DNA of 34,453 bases from Burkholderiales bacterium (GTDB taxonomy: Bacteria > Pseudomonadota > Gammaproteobacteria > Burkholderiales > Burkholderiaceae), in contig JAGXBI010000004.1 of NCBI GenBank assembly GCA_018971155.1, forward strand, positions 1-34,453, in the 5' to 3' direction. Numbering within the stretch: the first letter of the stretch is position 1; the number at the start of each line of letters is the position of its first letter. Positions 8,876-18,030 of this stretch are shown here, in pieces. Below the pieces are notes generated by a model. The model saw only the letters and a list, made by a program, of their open reading frames with translations, was not told the origin of the DNA and ran no database searches. Both the position numbers and the translations under genes were made by a program.

Positions 8876-10060
8876 TTATAGGTGGCCGTAGCTGTGAAGC
8901 CCCGACAGGAACATATTGACGCCGAGGAAGGCGAACGTCGTGATAACCAGCCCGATCAGGGCCCACCAGGCCGCCACGGCGCCGCGCAAGCCTTTCATCA
9001 GGCGCATGTGCAGCCACGCAGCGTAATTGAGCCAGACGATCAGCGCCCAGGTCTCCTTTGGATCCCAACTCCAGTATCCGCCCCAGGCTTGCGCCGCCCA
9101 CAGCGATCCAAGGATGGTCGCAATGGTAAAAAAGGCAAAGCCGACCGCGATCGACTTGTACATCACGTCGTCGAGCAACTCCAGCGACGGCAGGCGCGAG
9201 CCGAAGAACCCGCTCCCGGCTTTGCCGCCGGCAAGTTTGATCTGCCTTTCCTCGCGATCGACGAGCAAATAGGCGCTCCCCACCATCGCCGCCAGCGAGA
9301 AGGTGCCATAGCCGATGAAGTTGGCCGGCACGTGAATTTTCATCCACCAGCTCTGCAACGCCGGTACGAGCGGCAATATCGCGTAGGCGTCGCGCGCGAT
9401 GCTGTACCACAACAGGAAACCCACTGCGGCACTGATCACCAGCAGTACGAAGGCCCCCAGGGCTCGCGTGGCATAGCGCTGCTCGTAATAAAGATAGAAC
9501 AGGGCAGTGATCATGCAAAACAGCACGAACACTTCATAGAGATTGGAAATCGGGATGTGGCCGACGTCGGTGCCCAGCAGATAGGACTCGTACCACCGTA
9601 CCATCATGCCTGTAAAGCCGAGCAGCACGGCGGACCAGCACAGCTTCGAGCCGACGCTGGCGCCAAACGGCGAACGGGCCAGCAAGCCCCCCCAGTAAAA
9701 CAGCGTGGACAGCAGGAACAGCACGCTCATCCAGAGAATCGCCGACTGGCTGGAGAGGAAGTATTTCAGCAAAAATACTTCCTCGGCTCGGGCCAATTGC
9801 CCGTGATACAGATTGATGGCGGTGAGCGCCAGCACGGCAATGCCCAGCATCAGGGCTCGTACCGCCCGCCAGTGCCATCCAAGACCCGCAAAGACCGGCA
9901 CCGCAGCGATCAGAATGCCTTTTTCGTAGCCGCCCATGTACGCACCGTAACGGTCGAGAGCAAAACCGGCTCCGGCGGCCAAAGCCACGGCGAACATCCA
10001 ATCCACCCATGAGCGGCGCTTGAGCCATGGGCCATCAGGGTAGACGTGTATCAGTTCCAT
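8876..10060 (-). CDS. ccsB: CcsB/CcsA-type cytochrome c haem lyase subunit (system II)
   Basis: This 394-residue multi-pass membrane protein carries the tryptophan-rich haem-handling WWD signature, GGYWSWDPKETWALIVWL, near residue 335, with conserved histidines such as KIHVPANFIGYG and LNYAAWLHMRL. With ResB it moves haem to the periplasm and attaches it to CxxCH motifs. In system II the proteins are variously named ResC, CcsA or CcsB. GTG 10069 overlaps the resB stop, but ATG 10060 has GAGGTGA, a strong anti-SD match, 5 nt upstream, so I use the ATG. That ribosome-binding site includes the resB stop codon, so the two genes are probably coupled. Confidence 0.93.
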   Translation of the reverse strand: MELIHVYPDGPWLKRRSWVDWMFAVALAAGAGFALDRYGAYMGGYEKGILIAAVPVFAGLGWHWRAVRALMLGIAVLALTAINLYHGQLARAEEVFLLKYFLSSQSAILWMSVLFLLSTLFYWGGLLARSPFGASVGSKLCWSAVLLGFTGMMVRWYESYLLGTDVGHIPISNLYEVFVLFCMITALFYLYYEQRYATRALGAFVLLVISAAVGFLLWYSIARDAYAILPLVPALQSWWMKIHVPANFIGYGTFSLAAMVGSAYLLVDREERQIKLAGGKAGSGFFGSRLPSLELLDDVMYKSIAVGFAFFTIATILGSLWAAQAWGGYWSWDPKETWALIVWLNYAAWLHMRLMKGLRGAVAAWWALIGLVITTFAFLGVNMFLSGLHSYGHL

Positions 10061-10065
10061 GTTTG

Positions 10066-12210
10066 TCACCTCGGGGGGGGCGAGACTATTTTGTGAATCC
10101 TGTCTCGCAACTGGGCAAATTCTTTTTCGAAATCCAGCGTCTTGCGGGTGGTCGAGGCCGCAAAAAGAATATTACTACCGCCATCCGGCATATCCTTGAC
10201 CCAGATCCATAAGCGGCGTTCCCTGATGTAGAACATCGAGAAAATCCCAAGAACCAGCAGCAAGCTACCGGTAAATACGACCGTCTTGCCCGGCGAGCGC
10301 GTCAGCTGGAAGACGCTGGCCTGAACCTGCTGGAACGAGTCGAGCTGCAAGTAAACGGGCGCGCCATAGTAGAAGTTATCGGACAGCGCGTTGATTGCCG
10401 TGCGGATGAAACGTGCATGGTCCGGCGTGGCGGTCGCGGGCGGCTGGCCAGTCTGCTGGCGCGCCACTTGCCAAAGTTGCCAGATGGCGCCGTCGAGCAT
10501 GCGCAGCAGCAGATTGGCCGCCTTTTTCTGCTGATCGGCCGGCACCGAGGCACTCACGAAATCGGCGATGGCCTGAAAACCGCCGATCGGCGGTTTGCCG
10601 TTGCCGGCCGGTTCTGCCCCGGCGAACAGATCCAGTGCACGCTTGGCGCTGAGTTCGAGCTGGTCTTGCAACTGTGGCGAGTCGTTTTGCTGCAACGCGC
10701 TTGCGGCGAATTGGCGTGCGGCAGCTGCGCGCGCCGCCGGGTCGGCCAGCGCGGCGCGCAGGAGCATCCATTGCTTGACGGTACCGTCGTCGTCGGCAGG
10801 AATGCGCAAGTACCGGAACGGCCCGTCCGGCGTATCGCGCATGCCGGAGAGAAACACGCGCTCACCACCTTCGAGCGCCACCGGCAGCATGTAGTTGTTG
10901 TATTCGCGTGCCTGTCCGTCCCGATCACGAATCTTGTATTGGACCGATGGGCCGACATTGCGAAGGTCTTTATTGAGACCCAATTTGACGCCCGCACCCA
11001 ACTGCCGCTCGAGATCCCGGCGCAGATTGCTGCGCGCGACACCGCGCGTGTCCTGCTGGCCGCCGGCATCGCTCATGTCTTCGACGTTGATGGCACGAAA
11101 ATCGGTAAATTCCACATCATCGCCGGCCGTCTTGGCGGCTTCGGCGGGCGACAACGACGCCTGGCCACCCACCTCGCCGGCCAGCGAAAACGGCGTCGCG
11201 CTCTGGCCAGCCATCGGGTATCCGGTCAGTTGGAGCTTGCTGCCGCCATCCTGGAAGCTGGATTGATAGATCTCGACCCCTTTGTAGCTGAACGGATGAT
11301 TCACTTCGACCGTCGCGTCGATGCGCTTACCCGTTTTCGGATCGATGACCACGATATCGCTGGCGAACAGCTTGGGCATGCCCGTCGAGTAATAAGCGAC
11401 GTGGAACTTCTTGAGATGAATCGTGAAGGGCAAGTCCTGGACCAGGGAGCCATTCTGGAAATTCAGGATCGCAGTCGAAGTATCGCTGCCCTCCGGCACA
11501 AACGCATAACCACGGAATGCCGGGTTACCGGCGCCCAGGCGATGCTGGGCCGAGATCTGCGAGATGACAGCGTTACCCTGGAGCAGCGATTTGCCTTGCG
11601 CCCACATTTGCGCGCGAATCAGCAGGTTGCTGTCGAGCAGCCCCCCGAGGCAAATAATCACAATGGCGCTATGCGCGAAGATGTAACCGATCTTGTTGAT
11701 GGCGCCCGCTTTGGCGGCAATCAGCGTGGCGCCCTCTTTGTCGCGGGCAACCCAACGATAGCGGGAACGGCCCACCAATTCGGTGAGCCGCGCCACTGCC
11801 TCGTGGCGTGGCAGTGTGCTGCCGAATTCGCCCTTGTTGCCGAACGCTCTGAGACTGCCTTCGCGCACCTGGTCTTTCCAGCTTCGGATGTCGCTGAGCA
11901 TTTTCGGCGTGTTGCGCACCAGACACAGCGTGGTCGAAATCAACAGAAAGGCCAGGATCAGCAGGAACCACCAGGCGCTGTAGACCGTGTAGAAGTCGAG
12001 CGTGCGGAAAATGGCCGCCCAGAACGGGCCGAACTGATTGACGTAATTGGGATACGGATCGCTCTGTTTGAGCACGGTGCCGATTATGCTGGCCACAGCC
12101 AGGATCGAGAGCAGGCTGATGGCAAACCGCATCGAACTGACCAGTTCGACGCCATCGCGCACTACGCGATGGGAGGATTTGACTTCGATACCGGCGGTAC
12201 TCAGGCTCAT
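10066..12210 (-). CDS. resB: ResB-family cytochrome c biogenesis protein
   Basis: This 714-residue protein has three hydrophobic segments in its first part (SMRFAISLLSILAVASIIGTV, WWFLLILAFLLIS, YIFAHSAIVIICLGGLL), a large periplasmic region, and a last membrane helix near FTGSLLLVLGIFSMFY, which is the ResB plan. It is the partner of CcsB in system II cytochrome c maturation and holds apocytochrome or haem at the periplasmic face. ATG 12210 has a GGA 6 nt upstream; an open frame 16 codons longer has no family-like residues. Its stop overlaps the start region of ccsB. The cytochrome c4 gene upstream on the same strand is a likely client. Confidence 0.93.
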   Translation of the reverse strand: MSLSTAGIEVKSSHRVVRDGVELVSSMRFAISLLSILAVASIIGTVLKQSDPYPNYVNQFGPFWAAIFRTLDFYTVYSAWWFLLILAFLLISTTLCLVRNTPKMLSDIRSWKDQVREGSLRAFGNKGEFGSTLPRHEAVARLTELVGRSRYRWVARDKEGATLIAAKAGAINKIGYIFAHSAIVIICLGGLLDSNLLIRAQMWAQGKSLLQGNAVISQISAQHRLGAGNPAFRGYAFVPEGSDTSTAILNFQNGSLVQDLPFTIHLKKFHVAYYSTGMPKLFASDIVVIDPKTGKRIDATVEVNHPFSYKGVEIYQSSFQDGGSKLQLTGYPMAGQSATPFSLAGEVGGQASLSPAEAAKTAGDDVEFTDFRAINVEDMSDAGGQQDTRGVARSNLRRDLERQLGAGVKLGLNKDLRNVGPSVQYKIRDRDGQAREYNNYMLPVALEGGERVFLSGMRDTPDGPFRYLRIPADDDGTVKQWMLLRAALADPAARAAAARQFAASALQQNDSPQLQDQLELSAKRALDLFAGAEPAGNGKPPIGGFQAIADFVSASVPADQQKKAANLLLRMLDGAIWQLWQVARQQTGQPPATATPDHARFIRTAINALSDNFYYGAPVYLQLDSFQQVQASVFQLTRSPGKTVVFTGSLLLVLGIFSMFYIRERRLWIWVKDMPDGGSNILFAASTTRKTLDFEKEFAQLRDRIHKIVSPPPR

Positions 12211-12281
12211 GCGGATTCCACAAACGAAAAAGGCGGCGGCGCTGGCCGCGCACGCCACCCTAGCTCAGACAATTGTAGTGC

Positions 12282-12297
12282 GGCCGGCGGACCGGCC
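12282..12297 (-). terminator. Hairpin after the cytochrome c4 gene, possible terminator
   Basis: GGCCGG at 12282-12287 pairs with CCGGCC at 12292-12297 around a 4-nt loop, and a GTG/CAC pair lies outside it. It sits between the cytochrome gene and resB. The minus-strand tail TACAATTGTC is only weakly T-rich, so termination may be partial. Confidence 0.4.
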
Positions 12298-12311
12298 CAC
12301 AACTATTTTTA

Positions 12312-12950
12312 TTATCGGAGTCCAGCTATGTAGTCGGCTACAGCCTGGATTTCCTTGGTCGTCAAACGCGAGGCTATATCGTGCATCGGCACGCTGTTCA
12401 TGCGAGTACCTTCGCGAAAGGCCACCAACTGCGTTTGCGTGTATTCGGCCCATTGGCCGCCCAAGCGAGGATACTGGGTCGGAATGCCGGCTCCCGTGGG
12501 TCCGTGACAGGCCGCGCAAGCGGGAACCCCTTTCTCCGCAATGCCGCCACGGAAAATCTTCTGGCCCAGCGGCACGGTGCTCTTGTCGGTCGCAAACCCC
12601 GGCTTTTCCTTTTGCGAGGCGAAGTAAGCGGCGACATTTTGCATGTCCTGGTCGGACAGCGCGGAGGCCATTCCCATCATGATCGCGTTATTGCGAGCGT
12701 GGGATTTGAATTCCTTGAGCTGTTTGTAGAGGTACGCCGCGTGCTGTCCTGCGAGTTTCGGATAGGTTCCCACGGCGCTATTGCCGTCAGCCCCGTGGCA
12801 GGCCGCGCAAACTTGAGTGGCAATTGCCTGCCCTCGGTTGAGATCGGGTTTGGCTGGCGGCTGAGCGTCTGCGCCCCACGCGCTACCGGCCAAGGCGGCC
12901 AGTGTCAGTGCCAACGGTGCTATCGCCAGAAACTTCCACACTCGGTTCAT
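12312..12950 (-). CDS. Dihaem cytochrome c4
   Basis: This 212-residue exported protein has a Sec signal (hydrophobic to AWGADA, cleavage near residue 27) and two similar c-type domains. Haem sites are CAACH at 48-52 and CAACH at 145-149. Methionines in MMGMASAL and [11 protein letters not shown] are the likely sixth ligands. The AYF-spaced helix after each domain and the [13 protein letters not shown] / [13 protein letters not shown] pair mark it as cytochrome c4, an electron carrier to terminal oxidases. ATG 12950 has AGGTG 5 nt upstream; an upstream in-frame GTG is less likely. It lies next to resB-ccsB, which would mature it, and is divergent from engB. Confidence 0.93.
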   Translation of the reverse strand: MNRVWKFLAIAPLALTLAALAGSAWGADAQPPAKPDLNRGQAIATQVCAACHGADGNSAVGTYPKLAGQHAAYLYKQLKEFKSHARNNAIMMGMASALSDQDMQNVAAYFASQKEKPGFATDKSTVPLGQKIFRGGIAEKGVPACAACHGPTGAGIPTQYPRLGGQWAEYTQTQLVAFREGTRMNSVPMHDIASRLTTKEIQAVADYIAGLR

Positions 12951-13083
12951 TCGCACACCTTGTTTTGTTTTGTCGAGGAATCGGTCGTTGGAAAATTACC
13001 GCCCGGGAACATGTCTCCGCGCCCCGCAGCACTCGCCATACCCTGTCCCGCCGGTCGTCTGGGTAGGCTAAGGTTAACTTTCA

Positions 13084-13095
13084 TATTGTACAATA
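13084..13095. promoter_or_regulatory. 12-bp perfect palindrome in the cytochrome c4 / engB gap
   Basis: TATTGTACAATA is a perfect inverted repeat in the 225-nt divergent gap between the cytochrome gene (start 12950) and engB (start 13176). It contains TACAAT, a -10-like hexamer, on both strands, but neither strand has a convincing -35 at 17 nt. It could be a shared promoter core or an operator. The surrounding 12951-13175 region shows no gene. Confidence 0.3.
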
Positions 13096-13175
13096 ACTTA
13101 TTGGCCGATTTTAACGGCATTCTACGCCACAGACCGCGTTCTCCCAGGGCGGCTGTTCTCTCTCTCGCCCCAATC

Positions 13176-13916
13176 ATGTCCCTATTGCATCAGGCGCGTT
13201 TTTTTACGACCGTCAATCATTTGCGCGATCTACCGCCGACCTCGGTACCCGAGGTGGCCTTCGCCGGGCGCTCCAACGCCGGCAAGTCGAGCGCACTCAA
13301 TACTTTGTGCAACCAGAAGCGTCTGGCGTTCTCAAGCAAGACGCCGGGGCGCACGCAACACATCAATTACTTCGAGATCGCCAAAGCGGAGCACATCTTC
13401 GGCTATTTGGTCGATCTGCCCGGCTACGGCTACGCGCAAGTGCCTGGTGCGGCCAAGGCTCACTGGCAGGCACTGCTCGGAGATTACCTGCGCCAGCGGC
13501 CGCAACTGCGCGGCCTCGTGCTGGTGATGGACGCGCGCCGCCCTTTTACCGAGCTCGATGAGCAGTTGATCGAATGGTTCCTGCCGACGGGGCGGCCAAT
13601 TCACGCGATTTTGACCAAGGCGGACAAGTTGACGCGACAGGAAGGTGCGCTGGCTTTGCGCAAGGCCCGCGAGACGTTTGGCCAGTACGGCCGCTCGGAC
13701 GGCTTGCCCGAAGATCATCCTGATGCGCCGCCCCAATTCACGGTGCAACTCTCTTCGTCGCTCAAACGAACCGGCATAGCGGAAGCCCAACGAATGCTCG
13801 AGCATTGGCTCGATATTCCCTCGCGCGATCAGTCAGTCGACCCGCCGGTGGCGTCGGGGGCGGCCGCGGGTGCGGTCGACGCCAGCACCGAGGGCGCGCC
13901 GAACGATGCTCAATAG
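13176..13916 (+). CDS. engB: EngB (YihA/YsxC) ribosome-biogenesis GTPase
   Basis: This 246-residue TRAFAC GTPase is needed for a late step of 50S subunit assembly. G1 is GRSNAGKSS (31-39), G3 is DLPGYGYA (80-87), G4 is TKAD (147-150) and G5 is SSSLKRTG (193-200). An insert, [16 protein letters not shown], precedes G5. The last 30 or so residues are a low-complexity Ala/Gly/Asp tail beyond the usual end of about 210-220, probably disordered. The frame is open far upstream, but the conserved N-terminus begins at ATG 13176. No obvious ribosome-binding site is visible. It is divergent from the cytochrome c4 gene. Confidence 0.95.
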   Translation: MSLLHQARFFTTVNHLRDLPPTSVPEVAFAGRSNAGKSSALNTLCNQKRLAFSSKTPGRTQHINYFEIAKAEHIFGYLVDLPGYGYAQVPGAAKAHWQALLGDYLRQRPQLRGLVLVMDARRPFTELDEQLIEWFLPTGRPIHAILTKADKLTRQEGALALRKARETFGQYGRSDGLPEDHPDAPPQFTVQLSSSLKRTGIAEAQRMLEHWLDIPSRDQSVDPPVASGAAAGAVDASTEGAPNDAQ

Positions 13917-13943
13917 TGTGACGCGAATCACGGCGTCTGCCCA

Positions 13944-14056
13944 CATAAAAAAACCGCCGTGTCTTACCACGGCGGCATTAAACAAGCCTTATCGTAGTCA
14001 CGACAGGCACCCGCTCAGGGAGGAGAAGCGGGGGACGCAGCACACGTGCAGCATCC
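13944..14056 (-). ncRNA. Candidate small RNA with anti-Shine-Dalgarno loop, antisense-oriented between engB and hemB
   Basis: No protein gene on the minus strand can supply the transcript ended by the strong terminator at 13946-13975, so an independent minus-strand RNA of about 110 nt is likely. Seen directly: stem CCCGCT/AGCGGG (plus positions 14010-14015 and 14027-14032) with an 11-nt loop reading UCUCCUCCCUG in the RNA, which contains CCUCC, the complement of GGAGG ribosome-binding sites. An alternative stem pairs AAGCGG at the 5' end with CCGCUU, sharing one arm with the first stem, so two folds compete. The 5' end is estimated from a promoter guess. An 18-codon Cys-rich ORF (ATG 14054) lies inside it, but its coding status is unknown. 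Confidence 0.55.
13946..13975 (-). terminator. Rho-independent terminator oriented to the minus strand
   Basis: CCGCCGTG at 13954-13961 pairs perfectly with CACGGCGG at 13968-13975. On the minus strand it is followed by T7 (plus 13947-13953 is an A tract). On the plus strand the tail is CATTAAAC with no T run, so this is built to stop minus-strand transcription rather than engB. Confidence 0.8.
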
Positions 14057-14062
14057 GCTTGA

Positions 14063-14090
14063 TATGATATACCATGCATCCGAAAGTTTC
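14063..14090 (-). promoter_or_regulatory. Possible sigma-E-like promoter for the small RNA
   Basis: On the minus strand GAAACTT (plus 14084-14090) is followed after 16 nt by TCATA (plus 14063-14067). This resembles the sigma-E pattern GGAACTT-N16-TCAAA with one mismatch in each element. A sigma-70 reading with TATCAT as -10 lacks a -35. This is weak evidence, resting on motif likeness and its position just upstream of the RNA. Confidence 0.3.
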
Positions 14091-14113
14091 TTGGAACGTC
14101 GGATCTTTGCAGT

Positions 14114-14143
14114 CGCGGATTCTCATAATCCGAGACCTTTTTT
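14114..14143 (+). terminator. Terminator-like hairpin in the hemB leader
   Basis: CGGATT at 14116-14121 pairs with AATCCG at 14127-14132 around a 5-nt loop, and T6 follows at 14138-14143. Only 24 nt remain to the hemB ATG, too few for a promoter, so the hairpin should lie inside the hemB transcript. GTCGGAT at about 14098-14104 can also pair with the 3' arm (ATCC-GAC with a 2-nt bulge), giving a competing fold. Confidence 0.5.
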
Positions 14144-14167
14144 CATGCTTTCCATAGGCGTGTCTGA

Positions 14168-15169
<1,002 letters not shown>

Positions 15170-15197
15170 CGGGCGTTGCACGCCAGCCGAAGCCTCG

Positions 15198-15214
15198 CTC
15201 GGCCATCGGCCGAG
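15198..15214. terminator. Hairpin between convergent hemB and dsbD
   Basis: CTCGGCC (15198-15204) pairs perfectly with GGCCGAG (15208-15214) around ATC. It lies in the 96-nt convergent gap and could end both transcripts, but no T tract follows on either strand. Confidence 0.35.
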
Positions 15215-15265
15215 AATCGCATGACGCGCCCGCGATCGCGCATGGGCATCGAACGCCACATCGAA

Positions 15266-17158
15266 TTATGTGTGGTTTGACGAGGCTGTGCTGCCCGGGC
15301 CGAATGCCTGATCGAGACTGCGCAGAAATCTGGCTGAATCCTGGTAACCGATGACTCGAGCACCGGCGATTTGATGTCCACTCGCATCGAAGAAAAGAAT
15401 GCCCGGCGGCCCAAACAATCCGAACTGCTTGAGCAACGCCTGATCGGCTGGATCGTTGGCGGTAACGTCCGCCTGGAGCAGCAAAACGTGATTAAGGCGA
15501 TGTTGGATGCGGGGGTCGCTGAAAGTGAATTTCTCCATTTCTTTGCAGCTTACACACCAATTGGCGTAGAAATCCAACATGACCGGCCGCTTTGCCGAAG
15601 CGACCGCATGCTGCAGATCGGCGACTGTTTTGACGCGCTCAAAGTGCAAGGAACTGGTCGGATTTTCGCTCGCAACCCCGGCAAGCCCGACGGCAGCGAC
15701 CGGCGCCAGCGGCTGCAGCGGGTCACGCGCACCGCGAGCGAGGCCAATCAGCAATATCACGGCCGTCACCGCAAGGCCAACGCCAAAACCTTTCCATAAG
15801 CGATGCCAGCCGGATGCACCGTCCGGCAAGGGATCGAACACGCGCAAATAGGAAGCGCTGACCAGCAGCAATGCGGCCCACGCCAGCATGGACAACCATG
15901 TTGGCAGCACAGTGCGCAGAATCCAGAGCGCCACCCCAAGCAGCACAACGCCAAAAAAACGTTTGACGCTCTCCATCCAGGGTCCGCTGGATGGGAGGAC
16001 GGCGCCCGCCCCAAGGCCGACGAGCAGCAGCGGGATGCCCATGCCGAGTGACATGGCGAACAGCGCCGCGCCGCCGAAAATCGCATCTCCCGTCTTCGCA
16101 ATGAATGCCAGCACGGCCGCCAGAGGCGCGGTCACGCACGGACTCACGATCAGCGCCGACAGCACCCCCATGATAAGAGCGCCCCCCCACTGCCCGCCAC
16201 GCTGACGTCGCGAGATGTCGTCGATGCGACTACGCAGAGCCGCAGGCAACTGAAGCTCATAAAAACCAAACATCGATCCCGCAAGCACGGCGATCAACAG
16301 CGCAAACGCGCTCAGCACCCAGGGGTTTTGCAGCACCGCGGTCAGGCCTTGTCCCAGCAGCCCGGCTGCCACGCCAATTGCCGTGTTGACCGACGCCATG
16401 CCCAGAACATAGGCGGTCGACAAGCCCAAGGCTCTTCCTCGCCGAGCCCCCTGACCCACAACGATTGACGACAGGATCGGCACCATGGGCAATACACACG
16501 GCGTAAACGTCAGCAGCAAACCGAGGCCCAGGAAGATCGCCAAGGTAAGCCATAGGCTGCCACCGGACAGCCATCGCTCGATTTGACCAAAGTCGTCGCG
16601 GCCGGCCAGCACCTGCGCCCACCCGGAGCCGGCGATCGGGGGGGACGGCGAGGCCACTGTCACGCCAGCCGCGTCGCCGGCGCCGAGGGCCTGCAGCGCC
16701 GCGCCGGCAAAATGGAAGGTCTTGTGCATTGGCGGGTAGCACAACCCCTTGTCGGCGCAACCCTGCATCGTGACCTGAAGGTCGAACGGTCCTGCGGCAT
16801 GCTCGATGGGTATGCGTACGGCCATTGAGCGATGATAGACCTCGAGCTCTTTCTGAAAGGTTGGATCGTACTTGAGCTCGCCCTTGGGATATTCTGGAGC
16901 ACCCAGTACGACGCCTGGCGTGGTCGTGGCAAAGGCAAAGCGCTCACGATAGAGGTAGTACCCCGGGGCAACGGTGAACTGTATCTGCAATGCGCCGGGG
17001 CCCGCTTCGCTCAGTTGAGCATGAAAGGCAGCGTCCGGCGGGAGAAAATCCGTGTCCGCACGTGCTGAAACAGAGAAAAAAAGCGATAACGTCGTCACCC
17101 ATCCCAGTATGACGAGGATCACCGCGATGCCCGGCAGCATCCGTACCGGCCTAAACAT
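15266..17158 (-). CDS. dsbD: DsbD, transmembrane thiol:disulfide interchange protein
   Basis: This 630-residue protein carries reducing equivalents from cytoplasmic thioredoxin to the periplasm. A signal peptide ends at SARA (residue 34). The alpha domain has Cys134/Cys140 in CADKGLC. The membrane domain has about eight helices with cysteines in TFTPCVLPMVP and IVSPCVTAPLA. The C-terminal thioredoxin-like domain has Cys535/Cys538 in NWCVSCKEME. All three cysteine pairs of full-length DsbD are present. ATG 17158 overlaps the cutA stop by 8 nt and has GGAG upstream; the open frame extends 20 codons further without family likeness. It probably also keeps apocytochrome cysteines reduced for ResB-CcsB. 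Confidence 0.96.
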   Translation of the reverse strand: MFRPVRMLPGIAVILVILGWVTTLSLFFSVSARADTDFLPPDAAFHAQLSEAGPGALQIQFTVAPGYYLYRERFAFATTTPGVVLGAPEYPKGELKYDPTFQKELEVYHRSMAVRIPIEHAAGPFDLQVTMQGCADKGLCYPPMHKTFHFAGAALQALGAGDAAGVTVASPSPPIAGSGWAQVLAGRDDFGQIERWLSGGSLWLTLAIFLGLGLLLTFTPCVLPMVPILSSIVVGQGARRGRALGLSTAYVLGMASVNTAIGVAAGLLGQGLTAVLQNPWVLSAFALLIAVLAGSMFGFYELQLPAALRSRIDDISRRQRGGQWGGALIMGVLSALIVSPCVTAPLAAVLAFIAKTGDAIFGGAALFAMSLGMGIPLLLVGLGAGAVLPSSGPWMESVKRFFGVVLLGVALWILRTVLPTWLSMLAWAALLLVSASYLRVFDPLPDGASGWHRLWKGFGVGLAVTAVILLIGLARGARDPLQPLAPVAAVGLAGVASENPTSSLHFERVKTVADLQHAVASAKRPVMLDFYANWCVSCKEMEKFTFSDPRIQHRLNHVLLLQADVTANDPADQALLKQFGLFGPPGILFFDASGHQIAGARVIGYQDSARFLRSLDQAFGPGSTASSNHT

Positions 17159-17483
17159 TGGGAGTCTCTCCGGTTTCCTGTGCGACCCAGTCAGCGTAGG
17201 CGGGCAAAGCCTGCTCAAGGGGCCAGGCCACTATTTCAGGCACCTGATACGGATGCCGGGTCTGGATATATTGTTCGAGCGCTGGATAGCGGAGTGCGCA
17301 GGTGGCGATGAGCAAAGGGACCTCCTGCTCGGACTCGATGCTGCTCTGCCAGCGATAGGTGGACGTGCACGGCGCGAGCTGCTTGACGCATGCGCCAAGG
17401 CGCTGCGCAATGATACCTTCGGCGGCGGCTTGCGCCGTCGCCACGTCGGGAAAGGTGGTCATGACCATCAGTAACTTGTCCAT
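17151..17483 (-). CDS. cutA: CutA1-family divalent-cation tolerance protein
   Basis: This 110-residue protein has the CutA1 trimeric ferredoxin-like fold signatures: MVMTTFPDVATAQAAAEGIIAQRLGACVKQL at the start, STYRWQSSIESEQEVPLLIAT in the middle and YQVPEIVAWPLEQALPAYADWV at the end. CutA1 is linked to copper tolerance in E. coli, but its molecular role is unclear. I use ATG 17483; an in-frame TTG at 17492 has AAGGG 4 nt upstream and is possible. It overlaps dsbD, the common cutA-dsbD pairing, and lies downstream of the rplQ terminator with its own likely promoter. Confidence 0.93.
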   Translation of the reverse strand: MDKLLMVMTTFPDVATAQAAAEGIIAQRLGACVKQLAPCTSTYRWQSSIESEQEVPLLIATCALRYPALEQYIQTRHPYQVPEIVAWPLEQALPAYADWVAQETGETPNV

Positions 17484-17521
17484 CGTTTGCAATTGACCCT
17501 TTGCACCGGTCGAATGTTCAC

Positions 17522-17530
17522 TTTATACCA
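17522..17530 (-). promoter_or_regulatory. Extended -10 element for cutA-dsbD
   Basis: On the minus strand TGGTATAAA forms an extended -10 (TGN plus TATAAA). No clear -35 is seen. It lies 39 nt before cutA and after the rplQ terminator, where a promoter for cutA-dsbD is needed. Confidence 0.4.
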
Positions 17531-17576
17531 GCCCCAGACGCGACGGTGGGCGTCGATGATTTTTGCAACATTCAAT

Positions 17577-17602
17577 GCAAAAAGCCAGGCTTTCGCCTGG
17601 CT
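17577..17602 (-). terminator. Rho-independent terminator of the alpha operon
   Basis: AGCCAGGC at 17583-17590 pairs perfectly with GCCTGGCT at 17595-17602 around a 4-nt loop. On the minus strand it is followed by TTTTTGC. It lies 38 nt past the rplQ stop and ends the long ribosomal protein cluster. Confidence 0.92.
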
Positions 17603-17640
17603 CTTTGATGACCTTGTTGCAACTGCTCGGAGTCGTGCGC

Positions 17641-18030
17641 TTACTCTTCGGCGGCAGCTTCTTCCTGAACTTCCGGGCGATCAACCAGTTCGACCAATGC
17701 CATCGGTGCATTGTCGCCAACACGGAACCCGAACTTCAGGATGCGCAGGTAGCCGCCTGGACGATTCGCATAACGCGGGCCCAGTTCATCGAACAGCTTC
17801 GCAACCGAATCGCGGTCACGCAAACGGTTGAACGCCAGCCGGCGATTGGCCAGCGACGGCTTCTTGCCGAGCGTGATCAGCGGCTCGACGACTTTGCGCA
17901 GTTCTTTGGCTTTCGGCAGGGTCGTCTTGATCGCTTCATGGGCGATCAAAGAATTAGACATGTTACGCAGCATTGCCAGACGGTGGCTGCTGGTGCGGTT
18001 GAGCTTACGCAAACCATGACGGTGACGCAT
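17641..18030 (-). CDS. rplQ: 50S ribosomal protein L17
   Basis: This 129-residue protein begins [17 protein letters not shown], the highly conserved L17 start, and contains [20 protein letters not shown]17 sits near the exit side of the 50S subunit. A short acidic tail (EEAAAEE) follows the conserved end. ATG 18030 has AAGGA upstream. It is the last gene of the alpha operon, separated from rpoA by 145 nt holding a strong hairpin and followed by an intrinsic terminator. Confidence 0.98.
   Translation of the reverse strand: MRHRHGLRKLNRTSSHRLAMLRNMSNSLIAHEAIKTTLPKAKELRKVVEPLITLGKKPSLANRRLAFNRLRDRDSVAKLFDELGPRYANRPGGYLRILKFGFRVGDNAPMALVELVDRPEVQEEAAAEE

Noticed and set aside
10417-12333. 638-codon open frame on the plus strand
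   Set aside because: It is antisense to resB, whose product has clear membrane segments and family architecture. Long antisense frames are common in GC-rich coding DNA. The translation shows no recognisable domain.
12381-13175. N-terminal extension of the engB frame
   Set aside because: The frame is open for 265 codons upstream of ATG 13176, but this part is antisense to the cytochrome c4 gene and does not resemble EngB.
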